DNA from: Bacteroidota bacterium
GTDB taxonomy: Bacteria > Bacteroidota > Bacteroidia > UBA7662 > CANHCV01
Assembly (NCBI GenBank): GCA_947501265.1
Contig: CANMVY010000002.1
Location: forward strand, 85,048 to 149,047
Reading direction: 5' to 3'
DNA length: 64,000 bases
In this document: positions 51,550 to 61,386 of the stretch, one piece after another
Layout of the letters: the number at the start of each line of letters is the position of its first letter
Numbering within the stretch: position 1 is the stretch's first letter
Made by a program: the position numbers and the translations under genes
Notes under the pieces: generated by a model
What the model saw: only the letters and a program-made list of their open reading frames with translations
What the model was told of the DNA's origin: nothing
Databases searched by the model: none

Positions 51550-52774
51550 ATTCTTTGATTTTTCGGTACAACGTTCTTTCAGAAATACCTAACTCCAATG
51601 CAGCATTTTTCCTTCGTCCCCGATGTTTTTGAAGTGATTTTTCAATCATTCGCTTCTCCACTTCCATCAAGGATAAATTTTCTTCAATGTCCTCCACCTC
51701 AGAAACCCGAAGGTCCTTCCGAGGGGCAATGTTTTCCGAAATAACGAACGCATTGGTTGGTGATGCGGCCATCCACGAGGAGGAATCTGGTGGAATAATT
51801 GAGTCTTGAATGATGCTCATTTCGGAAGGAGTAACCGAATTTGAGGATGGCGTAAAACCACCAGCAACTTTTTTCAATTCGGTAATATCGCGCTTCATTT
51901 CGAAAAGTAACTTATACAAAATTTCGCGTTCTGAAAGATCATTTGGATTATTTTGATCGAAAATCACCGGCATGGACTTGGGAGCATGATCTGGCAAATA
52001 CTTCAAAAATTCTTCTCCTTGAATAAAGCGATTCTTTTCGAGCACATTGACTTGTTCGGCGATGTTTCTTAATTGACGAATATTTCCTGGCCAAGAAAAA
52101 CGTTTTAATATTTCCTGAGCGGAATCGTCCAACCGAACGGGAGCAATGCCATACTTTTCACTAAAATCTACTGAGAATTTTCGGAATAACAACGGAACAT
52201 CCTCGGCTCTCTCTCTCAAGGGTGGAATTTCGATGGGAACCGTATTCAATCGGTAGTACAAATCTTCTCGAAACTTCCCTTTTTCGATAGCCCCGTGCAG
52301 ATTTACGTTGGTAGCAGCGATGACTCTAACATTGGTTTTCTGCACTTTCGAAGATCCCACACGGATGTATTCACCGGTTTCCAATACGCGCAACAATCGA
52401 GCTTGGGTGCCGGTGGGCAACTCCCCTACTTCATCTAAAAAAATGGTCCCACCGTCTACCTCTTCGAAATATCCTTTTCTACTTTCCATAGCCCCTGTAA
52501 AGGAACCTTTTTCATGTCCGAACAACTCCGAGTCGATGGTTCCTTCAGGAATAGCACCGCAGTTAACGGCTATGAATTTATTGTGTTTCCGAGGACTAAG
52601 TTGATGAATGATCTTTGAAAAAACTTCCTTTCCTACTCCACTCTCACCTAAAATTAAAACCGAAAGTTCGGTAGATGCAACCTGGGCTGCAACGGTAATG
52701 GCCCGATTCAATCGAGGAGCATCACCAATGATTCCGAACTTGTTTTTTAAGGTTTGTAACTCTTGTGGACTCAT
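51533..52774 (-). CDS. Sigma-54-dependent Fis-family transcriptional regulator lacking a receiver domain
   Basis: [25 protein letters not shown] (GAFTGA-type), C-terminal Fis HTH ([20 protein letters not shown]). Start at ATG 52774 overlaps the miaB stop. Confidence 0.93.
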   Translation of the reverse strand: MSPQELQTLKNKFGIIGDAPRLNRAITVAAQVASTELSVLILGESGVGKEVFSKIIHQLSPRKHNKFIAVNCGAIPEGTIDSELFGHEKGSFTGAMESRKGYFEEVDGGTIFLDEVGELPTGTQARLLRVLETGEYIRVGSSKVQKTNVRVIAATNVNLHGAIEKGKFREDLYYRLNTVPIEIPPLRERAEDVPLLFRKFSVDFSEKYGIAPVRLDDSAQEILKRFSWPGNIRQLRNIAEQVNVLEKNRFIQGEEFLKYLPDHAPKSMPVIFDQNNPNDLSEREILYKLLFEMKRDITELKKVAGGFTPSSNSVTPSEMSIIQDSIIPPDSSSWMAASPTNAFVISENIAPRKDLRVSEVEDIEENLSLMEVEKRMIEKSLQKHRGRRKNAALELGISERTLYRKIKEYGLED

Positions 52775-54189
52775 AACTTCTCGATGAAAGTTCCGATGAG
52801 TGTGGCCTGAGAACAATCTTCCATTTTCACCATAACATAATCGCCAGGTTGAACGTGATCTTGGGTTGGGAAAACCACCATTTTATTCTGGGAGTTTCTT
52901 CCGCATTGTTGGTGATTTCCTTTTTTGGCAAATCCTTCTACCAAAATTTTCTGTGTTTGCCCTACCGCTTCCTTGTTTCTTTCTAAGGAATAACCGCTTT
53001 GTTTGGCAATGATTTCATCCAAACGGCGGCTCTTTACCTCCTCGGCAATATCATCTTTGTACTTGCGAGCCGCAAATGTTCCTGGGCGTTCGCTGTATTT
53101 GAACATGTAAGACATGTCGTACTTCACGAAATCGATCATCGAAAGCGTATCAGCGTGCTCTTCTTCGGTTTCACCGCAAAATCCGGCAATCACGTCCGAA
53201 GTGATGGCACATTCTGGAATGATGCGTCGAATAGCTTCCACCCGATTCATGTACCATTCCCGTGAGTATGTTCGGTTCATTCGCTCCAAACATGTGGTAG
53301 AACCCGATTGAACGGGCAAGTGAATGCATTTGCAAATGTTTTCGTGGTTCGCCATGGTTTCGAGCACTTCATCTGTAATGTCTTTGGGATGGGAAGTACT
53401 GAAACGAACGCGCAACAACGGACTAATCAATGCTACTCGTTCTAGAAGTTGCGCAAAATTCACGTTTTCTTCCTCGTTGGACCAATGGTAGGAATCTACG
53501 TTTTGGCCAAGAAGTGTAACTTCTTTGTATCCTTTTTCAAACAAATCCCGGCATTCAGAAATGATGGAATGAGCGTCGCGACTTCTTTCACGTCCGCGGG
53601 TAAACGGCACGACACAAAAGGAACACATATTATCGCACCCGCGCATGATGGTTACGAAGGCCAATACTCCGTTTCCGCCCAAACGAACAGGAGTAATATC
53701 CGCATAAGTTTCTTCTCTAGAAAGAATAACGTTCACCGCTTTTTGTCCGGATTCAACTTGATCCAAGAGGTTCGGTAGATCTTTGTAGGCATCGGGGCCA
53801 ATTACCAAATCAACCACTTTTTCTTCATCCAATAATTTGGCTTTCATGCGTTCGGCCATGCAGCCCAAAACGCCGATCACCATTTCCGGTTTTTGCTTTT
53901 TAGCCATTCTGAAAACATCCAATCGGCCGCGAACCTTTTGTTCTGCATTTTCACGAATGGAACAAGTATTGATGAAAACTACATCGGCCTCTTGAAGGTT
54001 CGGAGTGGATGAATATCCATTTTCGGCCATGATGGAGGCAACAATCTCAGAATCCGAAAAATTCATTTGGCAGCCGTAACTTTCCAAATACATTTTTTTG
54101 GTCCCTTGTTCAATCCCTTGCAATACCTCGCCCTGACGGGTTTCATCGGTAACTTTTTCAAATACGTTTCCAGAAAATTGATTCGCCAT
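52771..54189 (-). CDS. miaB: tRNA-2-methylthio-N6-dimethylallyladenosine synthase MiaB
   Basis: [17 protein letters not shown], radical-SAM [26 protein letters not shown] domain. Confidence 0.97.
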   Translation of the reverse strand: MANQFSGNVFEKVTDETRQGEVLQGIEQGTKKMYLESYGCQMNFSDSEIVASIMAENGYSSTPNLQEADVVFINTCSIRENAEQKVRGRLDVFRMAKKQKPEMVIGVLGCMAERMKAKLLDEEKVVDLVIGPDAYKDLPNLLDQVESGQKAVNVILSREETYADITPVRLGGNGVLAFVTIMRGCDNMCSFCVVPFTRGRERSRDAHSIISECRDLFEKGYKEVTLLGQNVDSYHWSNEEENVNFAQLLERVALISPLLRVRFSTSHPKDITDEVLETMANHENICKCIHLPVQSGSTTCLERMNRTYSREWYMNRVEAIRRIIPECAITSDVIAGFCGETEEEHADTLSMIDFVKYDMSYMFKYSERPGTFAARKYKDDIAEEVKSRRLDEIIAKQSGYSLERNKEAVGQTQKILVEGFAKKGNHQQCGRNSQNKMVVFPTQDHVQPGDYVMVKMEDCSQATLIGTFIEKL

Positions 54190-54313
54190 AATGTTTGTAT
54201 TCTTCGCAAAAATACAAAAGGAAAATCCCTCTGTGACAAAATGTCATATTATTTCCGTAAAAAATTTAGGAAGGAAATACCCACCGCGATAACTTTGCGC
54301 AAAATCGCAAGAA

Positions 54314-55480
54314 ATGTTAGACTTCTCCAACACTCAAATTGCCTTTGCTCACAAAAACACTCCTTCGCTCAACAAAGCGTATTGGCTTTTTAAAACCATG
54401 GGGAATCCTGGTTTGGTGAATACCGGAAGTGCATTGGCCAACTGGGCACTCAAAATGAAATTGCCCATCAAAGGCATCATCCGAAATACCCTTTATCAAC
54501 AATTTGTAGGAGGAGAAGATATTCAACGATGCGAAAAAGCCATCCAAGCGTTGGCGGAAAATGGCGTTGGAACCATCTTAGATTATTCGGTGGAAGGTCT
54601 CGAAGGTGAAGCAGCTTTCAATGCTGGTGCTGAAGAAATCGTTCGAACCATTCACAAAGCCAATGGCGACCAACGCATCCCGTTCGCCGTTTTTAAAGTA
54701 ACCGGTGTAGCTCGATTTGCGCTTTTGGAGAAAGTTAGCATGGAAAAATCTCTTACTTCCGAAGAAGAAAAAGAATGGAACGAAGTGGTTCGACGGGTGA
54801 ATTGGATTTGTGAAGAAGGATTCAAGGTTCATCAACCTGTTATGATTGATGCGGAAGAAACGTGGATCCAGCCGGCCATCGATCATTTGGCATTTGAAAT
54901 GATGAAAAAGTACAACCAAAACCAACCTTTGGTTTACAACACGGTTCAATTGTACCGACACGATCGCCTTTCTTACTTAAAGGAACTTTTTGAATCTTGC
55001 AAAAATGAATCCATTTATCTAGGTGTTAAACTGGTTCGTGGTGCTTATATGGAAAAAGAAAGGGAACGTGCTCAAACCATGGGTTACCCCTCCCCTATTC
55101 AACCTGAAAAATCGGCTACCGATATTGATTTCAACGCAGGTGTTGAGTTTTGTGTGAATCACATCGATCGAATTGGTTTGGTTGCTGGATCTCACAATGA
55201 AGAAAGCAATTACCACTTGGCGAAGTTAATGGATGCCAAAGGCCTTCCAAAAAATCATGCCCACGTTACCTTTTCGCAACTTTTAGGCATGAGCGACCAC
55301 ATCAGTTTCAACCTGTCGAATGCCGGTTACAATGTGGCTAAATACGTTCCTTACGGACCCGTAGAAGCTGTTTTTCCTTATCTGATTCGTCGCGCCAGAG
55401 AGAACACCTCGGTTGCCGGACAAGTTGGGCGCGAATTGGGTTTAATTCTTAAAGAGAGAAACCGAAGAAAAGGGTCATGA
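54314..55480 (+). CDS. Proline dehydrogenase
   Basis: VKLVRGAYMEKERERA, AGSHNEES, YVPYGPVEAVFPYLIRRARENTSV. Confidence 0.93.
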   Translation: MLDFSNTQIAFAHKNTPSLNKAYWLFKTMGNPGLVNTGSALANWALKMKLPIKGIIRNTLYQQFVGGEDIQRCEKAIQALAENGVGTILDYSVEGLEGEAAFNAGAEEIVRTIHKANGDQRIPFAVFKVTGVARFALLEKVSMEKSLTSEEEKEWNEVVRRVNWICEEGFKVHQPVMIDAEETWIQPAIDHLAFEMMKKYNQNQPLVYNTVQLYRHDRLSYLKELFESCKNESIYLGVKLVRGAYMEKERERAQTMGYPSPIQPEKSATDIDFNAGVEFCVNHIDRIGLVAGSHNEESNYHLAKLMDAKGLPKNHAHVTFSQLLGMSDHISFNLSNAGYNVAKYVPYGPVEAVFPYLIRRARENTSVAGQVGRELGLILKERNRRKGS

Positions 55481-55959
55481 ACAAAACGACCCAACCGAAA
55501 AAGGGAATGCGCTCCCGCACTCCTTGGAAGGTCAAAATGCTCAAACCTGCCGAACCGCAATTCGTGGAAATGCCCGAAATTTGGGCTAAAAAAATGGGTA
55601 ACGGCCCACTTCTCATTCCAACACCCAAACGAATTGCCGAAGTGGTGAATGGCATTCACGAAGGCGATGTACTCACGTTGGAACAACTCAGAAGAATCCT
55701 TGCCGATGAACATGATGCGGCCCACTCCTGTCCCATGACCACCGGAATTTTCCTGCGCTTTGTGGCCGAAGCCACCGAAGAGCAATGGAAGGAAGGCGGA
55801 GCTACCCTCGCACCTTATTGGCGGGTGGTTCAGAACGATTACAAATTAAATCCTAAATTTCCGGGAGGCCCTGAGGTTCAAGCGCAAAGGTTGGAATCGG
55901 AAGGTTGGAAAATTAACCGCTCCAAAGCTCCTCATTTATGGAAAATCATCCTTCCCTAA
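55477..55959 (+). CDS. MGMT/Ada-like small protein of unknown function
   Basis: IPTPKRIAEVVNGIHEGDVLTLEQLRRILADEHDAAHSCPMTTGIFLRF...YWRVVQNDYKLNPKFPGG resembles a winged-helix MGMT-related family; no canonical PCHR. Confidence 0.6.
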   Translation: MNKTTQPKKGMRSRTPWKVKMLKPAEPQFVEMPEIWAKKMGNGPLLIPTPKRIAEVVNGIHEGDVLTLEQLRRILADEHDAAHSCPMTTGIFLRFVAEATEEQWKEGGATLAPYWRVVQNDYKLNPKFPGGPEVQAQRLESEGWKINRSKAPHLWKIILP

Positions 55960-56573
55960 CACCGGCCTATCTCAAAAAAATGGGAATCAAAGAAGAAGAT
56001 CGGGTTTCCATCCTGGATCATTGGGCTCCTGATTTTCCGAACATTTTTCATTCCCTAGTCACAACCCAATTTCCCACTTGGGTATTGATTCCAGTCACGC
56101 ATCAGCAACACTTGCAAGAAGCCATGGATCAATGGGCTGAAACCCTTAAGAACATTCGCGTTTTCTGGATTGCACATCCCAAAAAGTCAAGTAAGATTGC
56201 CAGTGATTTAGGGCGAGACGAATCATGGATGCTGATGGAAGAATACGGTTTTATTCCCAATTTCTCGGTTGCGATTGACGAAAAATGGAGCGGACTTCGA
56301 TTCAAGTTCGATCCCAATAAACCGAAGTGGATTTCGGAGTATTCTATGAAAAAACGAGACTTAAATAATCGTCCAGAAATTACTCCACCAAAGGAATTAA
56401 CAGAGGCCTGGAAGGCCTTTCCAGAAGCTCAATCGTTTTATGAATCGCTTTCCTACAGTTGCAGAAAAGAATTCAGCCAATACGTTTCAGAAGCCAAGAA
56501 GGAAGAAACTCGCATCACTCGGGCGACTAAGGTTTTAGAAGCCCTATTGCAAAAGCGAAAAAATAGGATTTAA
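55938..56573 (+). CDS. Putative DUF3052-like / YdeI-OmpD-associated fusion protein
   Basis: FWIAHPKKSSKIASDLGRDESWM...AIDEKWSGLRFKF (DUF3052-like) followed by SFYESLSYSCRKEFSQYVSEAKKEETRITRATKVLEAL (YdeI/OmpD-associated-like). Confidence 0.6.
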   Translation: MENHPSLTPAYLKKMGIKEEDRVSILDHWAPDFPNIFHSLVTTQFPTWVLIPVTHQQHLQEAMDQWAETLKNIRVFWIAHPKKSSKIASDLGRDESWMLMEEYGFIPNFSVAIDEKWSGLRFKFDPNKPKWISEYSMKKRDLNNRPEITPPKELTEAWKAFPEAQSFYESLSYSCRKEFSQYVSEAKKEETRITRATKVLEALLQKRKNRI

Positions 56574-56620
56574 CCGTAGAAATTCCCCACCCATTTCCGC
56601 TTATTTTTGCGAAGTAAAAC

Positions 56621-57814
56621 ATGGAAACTCGGATGGATCATTCCCAACTTTTCTTCAAGCATTTGGCCCCTACCAATCCTTTTCCGGTAGGAATTGAAAT
56701 TGATTATGCTGAAGGATCGTGGATTTATGGACCGAAAGGAAAATGGTTGGATTTAATTGCTGGCATTGCGGTTTGTTCGGTAGGCCACCGGCATCCCAAC
56801 GTGGTTGCTGCCATTCACCAACAAGTTGATCGGTACTTGCACACCATGGTTTATGGAGAGTACGTTCAAGATGCAAATACCCGATTGGCACAAAAATTAA
56901 CTTCCCTCCTTCCTTCCACTTTAGACTGTATTTATTTGGTAAATTCAGGAACCGAAGCCAACGAGGCGGCCATCAAAATGGCTCGAAGAGCAACGGGAAG
57001 GAGTCAAATCATTAGCTTTCACAAATCCTACCACGGCAATACGATGGGAAGCCTATCCATTTCCGGGAATGAAACCAAGAAAGCTGCCTTTCGGCCATTG
57101 ATTCCCGATGTGGATTTCATTCAATTGAATCGATGGGAAGATTTGGATCGAATTACTTCCAACACTGCTGGCGTAATTTTGGAACCTGTTCAAGGTGATG
57201 CTGGTGTTCGTACCGCCCACAACGACTATTTAGTCGCTTTGCGAAACAAATGCACGGAAGTGGGCGCATTGCTTATTTTCGATGAGATTCAATGCGGTGT
57301 GGGACGTACGGGATCATGGTATTATTTCCAACAAACACCGGTGGTTCCAGATGCTTTTACGACCGCGAAAGGATTTGGTGGTGGACTTCCGATTGGCGCC
57401 CTAGTGGCATCGAAGGAATTGCACGCACTTTGGGCGCATGCTCCCATGTTGGGCCACATCACCACGTTTGGAGGCAACCCGGTTTGTTCCGCTTCTGCAT
57501 TGGCCGTGCTCGAAACCATCGAATCGGAAAAACTGATGGATCAAATCCCTGAAAAGGCGAATTTCATTCGCTCACGACTCAATCATCCGCAAATTCTTGA
57601 AATTCGCAACGAAGGATTGATGTTTGCCGTAGATTTAAAATCAGAAGAAGAAGTAGGAAAATTGTTCGATTACTGCCTACAAAACGGAGTGATTATTTAC
57701 CGATTCTTAAGCAGTCCCAGCAGTTTTCGCATGGCGCCACCCCTCACCATTTCTTTGGAAGAATTGGAATTTGGGATGAAGGTAATTTTGGAAGGATTAA
57801 ATGTGCTTAAATAA
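56621..57814 (+). CDS. Class III PLP-dependent aminotransferase
   Basis: VNSGTEANEAAIKMAR, FDEIQCGVGRTG, TTAKGFGGGLPIGA (PLP Lys). Confidence 0.93.
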   Translation: METRMDHSQLFFKHLAPTNPFPVGIEIDYAEGSWIYGPKGKWLDLIAGIAVCSVGHRHPNVVAAIHQQVDRYLHTMVYGEYVQDANTRLAQKLTSLLPSTLDCIYLVNSGTEANEAAIKMARRATGRSQIISFHKSYHGNTMGSLSISGNETKKAAFRPLIPDVDFIQLNRWEDLDRITSNTAGVILEPVQGDAGVRTAHNDYLVALRNKCTEVGALLIFDEIQCGVGRTGSWYYFQQTPVVPDAFTTAKGFGGGLPIGALVASKELHALWAHAPMLGHITTFGGNPVCSASALAVLETIESEKLMDQIPEKANFIRSRLNHPQILEIRNEGLMFAVDLKSEEEVGKLFDYCLQNGVIIYRFLSSPSSFRMAPPLTISLEELEFGMKVILEGLNVLK

Positions 57815-58514
57815 GCGGATCTGCTTCAGGATTTACGAATTTATACCCCACTCCTTTGATCGTGCGGATATAATCTTCACCAATTTTTTCCCGAAGTTTG
57901 CGAATTTGCACATCAATATTTCGATCACCAACAATGATATCATCTCCCCAAACTTGGCTCATCATGACATCGCGGTTGAAAACTTTTCCGGGTTTTGAGC
58001 TAAGGAGAAGAAGAATTTCAAATTGTTTTTTAGGAAGATGAATGGCTTCACCGCCTTTGAAAATAAGGTGTTGTTCTTTATCGATGATGAGGCCATGCAA
58101 TTCGATGCTGTTGGGGCTAATGCCCTCTTCTAATCCATCGGCACGGCGAAGCAATGATTTGATTTTGGAAAGCAAAACCCGCGGTTTGATGGGCTTGGTG
58201 ATGTAATCGTCGGCGCCCGCTTCTAGCCCAGCAATTTGGGAGTAGTCTTCGGCTCGGGCGGTGAGAAAACAAATGATGGCTTTGGAGGTAGCCGGATTTT
58301 TTCGAATCTCAATGCAAGATTCAATGCCATCCATAACGGGCATCATTACATCCATGAGAACCAAATCGGGTAAAAATCCCTTTGCCTTCTCTAATCCTTC
58401 CGCTCCATTGTTGGCGCGTTGAACTTCGTATCCTTCCATTTCCAAGTTAAAACCCAAAAACTCCAGAATATCCGGTTCATCATCAACAATCAAAATGCGT
58501 TGTTTCGAACTCAT
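57807..58514 (-). CDS. OmpR/PhoB-family response regulator
   Basis: ILIVDDEPDILEFL...DLVLMDVMMPVMDG...FLTARAE...ITKPI plus winged helix VWGDDIIVGDRNIDVQIRKLREKIG. Confidence 0.95.
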   Translation of the reverse strand: MSSKQRILIVDDEPDILEFLGFNLEMEGYEVQRANNGAEGLEKAKGFLPDLVLMDVMMPVMDGIESCIEIRKNPATSKAIICFLTARAEDYSQIAGLEAGADDYITKPIKPRVLLSKIKSLLRRADGLEEGISPNSIELHGLIIDKEQHLIFKGGEAIHLPKKQFEILLLLSSKPGKVFNRDVMMSQVWGDDIIVGDRNIDVQIRKLREKIGEDYIRTIKGVGYKFVNPEADPLI

Positions 58515-58586
58515 GCCCTTAAATTTACTTCAAAATTAGATTTGGAATGACTCCATGCACCCGCTTAATCATAGTTTAAAGTTAAA

Positions 58587-59237
58587 TTAAATTTGCGAAT
58601 TTTTGGAAGGAAAAAATTTTGCCTTGACGATTCCAAAAACGACTGGTACAAAACTGATTCCTACGACAGCCAAAACCACGATTTCAAAATGGCTTTTCAC
58701 CCATTGATTATTGCCGAAAAGGTAACCTATCCAAGCGATGGAATTCACCCAAATGATTGCTCCTGCAACTCCATAACCCACATATTTTCGGTATTCCATG
58801 TTGCTGGCACCGGCTACAAAAGGTGCAACCGTTCGAACGATCGGAATAAATCGAGCTAAAATCACCGTTAAAGGGCCGTGTTTTTCGTAGTATACCTCGG
58901 TCTTTTCCAAATGCTCTCGTTTGAGAAAAAGAAAGCGTTCTTTTTTCTTCAACGTTGCTCCCAATTTTTTTCCCATAAAATAGTTGAGCTGATCACCCAA
59001 CAAAGCAGCTACGATGAGAAGTGGGACTAAAATACCCATGTTCAAACCCGTTTCTGGTCGAGCAGCCAAAGCACCAATGGCAAACAGCAATGAATCGCCC
59101 GGTAATAACGGCATCACAACCAAACCAGTTTCCGTGAAGACGATTAAAAAAAGGATGACGTAAGTTAATGTTCCGTATTCATTTAAAAAATCAACCAAAT
59201 GCTGGTCGATGTGTAAAATAAAATCAATGATTTGCAT
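58587..59237 (-). CDS. DedA family membrane protein
   Basis: ETGLVVMPLLPGDSLLFAIGALA and RFIPIVRTVAPFVAGASNM. Confidence 0.93.
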   Translation of the reverse strand: MQIIDFILHIDQHLVDFLNEYGTLTYVILFLIVFTETGLVVMPLLPGDSLLFAIGALAARPETGLNMGILVPLLIVAALLGDQLNYFMGKKLGATLKKKERFLFLKREHLEKTEVYYEKHGPLTVILARFIPIVRTVAPFVAGASNMEYRKYVGYGVAGAIIWVNSIAWIGYLFGNNQWVKSHFEIVVLAVVGISFVPVVFGIVKAKFFPSKNSQI

Positions 59238-61329
59238 TCTGTATTTCCTTCATTAAGTTTTGAGCACCTGAAAATTTATCAATCACGAACAAGACGTATC
59301 GAATATCGCAACCGATGGATCGCGAATATTTATCGTCCCAAGCAAAATCGTTGATGGTGGCAGTGTAGGCACGATCAAAATTAATCGCTACCAATTCACC
59401 TTTGTTGTTCATCACCGGAGAACCGGAATTTCCACCCGAAGTGTCCAAATTGTACAAAATGGCTACCGGCACATCTTTCAACGTGGGATGAATGTAATCG
59501 CCAAAATCTTTGGCCTCGTGCAACTCTTTTAATTTGGCAGGATATTCAAAATCTCCTCCATTGGATCCCTTTTCCACAACCCCTTTCAACGTGGTTACCG
59601 GTGCTTGGTAAATGGCATCATCGGGCGAATAGCCTTTTACATTTCCAAAGGTTAAACGCAACGTAGCATTGGCATCGGGCAGAAACTGATCTCCCAATAC
59701 AGCCTGACGTGCTTCCAAATACTCGGGCATCAGGCCCGCAAGAATTCCTTGGCGGGTGTTGTTCTCTTCCATGATTTTGGCACGCAAGACCATTACTTGT
59801 TTGGCCCAATCGTACATCGGGTTCTTCATAATCACTTGCCAATCAGCTAATTTCCAAGAACTTACTTTTTCAGGAACAAAATTCCACCAAGCGAAATTCT
59901 CGACCATGCCGTTCGTAGCAACCAGCTTGGTGCGATCCCCGCTGCTGGGTTGCCCATCCCCAAAAATCTGGGCTTCTTCTTTCATCATCCATAGTAGAAA
60001 ATCCTTTTCTAAGGAAGGATGATAATTGGCTAAGATCGATTTCCATTTGGTACTGTTCTCAACAAGAAGTGCCGACAAAGCACTATCGGGGTTCGTTGTT
60101 TTATTGGCTTTGGATTGGAGGGATTCAATGGTGGCGACCATGTTCATCCAACCGGAATGGGTCGTGATGTTGTTCACCCATAAATCACGTGGCGCAGCTA
60201 ACTCCATGGCTGCATACACTTTATTGAGTTCTTCAACGGCATTTTTCCCTCCCGATTTGGCCGACAAATGGGCTTTGATTTTCTCATCCAACGCCGCTTT
60301 ATCGGCTAAAATGGAGGTGCGACGCAATCCTTGCATCTTTCCTTTGTAGTTTTTGGTAACGTTGGCCAAGCTTTTTGTTTTACCAGCAAACTTCAACATC
60401 AAGCGCGGATCCGTTGCTGCCAATGCATTCATGGAACTGATCAAATAATCGTTCACTTTGGTGGTGATGGGCAACAACTGATTTTTCTGGTATTGAAGGT
60501 AAGAAGCTGGATAATTTTTGAAGGTACGTCCGGGGTATCCCAAAATGAACACCATTTCGTTCTCGTTCACCCCGTCGAAATCGATCTTCAAAATTCTTTT
60601 GGGTTTAAACGCAACATTGTCGGGCGAATACGCGGCCGGTTTTCCATCCTTTGACACGTAGGCACGCACGATAGAAAAGTCGCCGGTGTGACGTGGCCAA
60701 ACCCAGTTATCGCTTTCTCCACCGAATTCTCCGATGTTTCTGGGTGGAACATATACCAAACGAATGTCTTGAATGGTTTGGTATCGGAATAAATAATAGG
60801 TTTTCCCCGTGAACATTTCACTCACTTCGCAAGAAAGTCCGGAGTTCTTTTCGTTTTCGAATTTTTGGATTTCATTAATAGCTTGACGAATGGCTTCGAT
60901 TTTTTTATTGGGATCGGAAATGGATTTAGCTTTTTCCAAGACCTTAGCCGAAACATCTTCATAAGAAAGGGTAATTTTTACCGTGAGGTCTTTTACCGGA
61001 ATTTCCTTGATGCGATCGGCCGCATAGTACCCGTTGGTAAGGTAATCGTTGGCCGGGGAAGAGACATTGGCCACACTTCCAAACACGCAATGGTGGTTGG
61101 TAATAATGAGTCCTTCGGGAGAAATGAAGGAACCGGTGCATCCGCCAATTCGCACCAATGCATCGATTTGGCTGTTTCCGCCAGGGGTAAACATTTGTGC
61201 CTGGGTCATTTTAAAACCCGCTTTTTTGAAGTTGATGCGTTTAATTTCACTCAAAGGGTACATGCCCTCATCGGCCATTGCTCCCAAAAAGGAAAAGGCC
61301 ATCATCCAAAACAAAAATCCTTTTTTCAT
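59224..61329 (-). CDS. S46 family dipeptidyl-peptidase (DPP7/DPP11 type)
   Basis: GSFISPEGLIITNHHC (catalytic His), DTSGGNSGSPVMN (catalytic Ser). Start at ATG 61329; the tracked ORF extends to 61368. Confidence 0.94.
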   Translation of the reverse strand: MKKGFLFWMMAFSFLGAMADEGMYPLSEIKRINFKKAGFKMTQAQMFTPGGNSQIDALVRIGGCTGSFISPEGLIITNHHCVFGSVANVSSPANDYLTNGYYAADRIKEIPVKDLTVKITLSYEDVSAKVLEKAKSISDPNKKIEAIRQAINEIQKFENEKNSGLSCEVSEMFTGKTYYLFRYQTIQDIRLVYVPPRNIGEFGGESDNWVWPRHTGDFSIVRAYVSKDGKPAAYSPDNVAFKPKRILKIDFDGVNENEMVFILGYPGRTFKNYPASYLQYQKNQLLPITTKVNDYLISSMNALAATDPRLMLKFAGKTKSLANVTKNYKGKMQGLRRTSILADKAALDEKIKAHLSAKSGGKNAVEELNKVYAAMELAAPRDLWVNNITTHSGWMNMVATIESLQSKANKTTNPDSALSALLVENSTKWKSILANYHPSLEKDFLLWMMKEEAQIFGDGQPSSGDRTKLVATNGMVENFAWWNFVPEKVSSWKLADWQVIMKNPMYDWAKQVMVLRAKIMEENNTRQGILAGLMPEYLEARQAVLGDQFLPDANATLRLTFGNVKGYSPDDAIYQAPVTTLKGVVEKGSNGGDFEYPAKLKELHEAKDFGDYIHPTLKDVPVAILYNLDTSGGNSGSPVMNNKGELVAINFDRAYTATINDFAWDDKYSRSIGCDIRYVLFVIDKFSGAQNLMKEIQNANH

Positions 61330-61386
61330 GTCCCAAAGGTAGGAAAAAGTGGGCGTAACCTCGACCAAAAAGATTAACTTTGCAAC

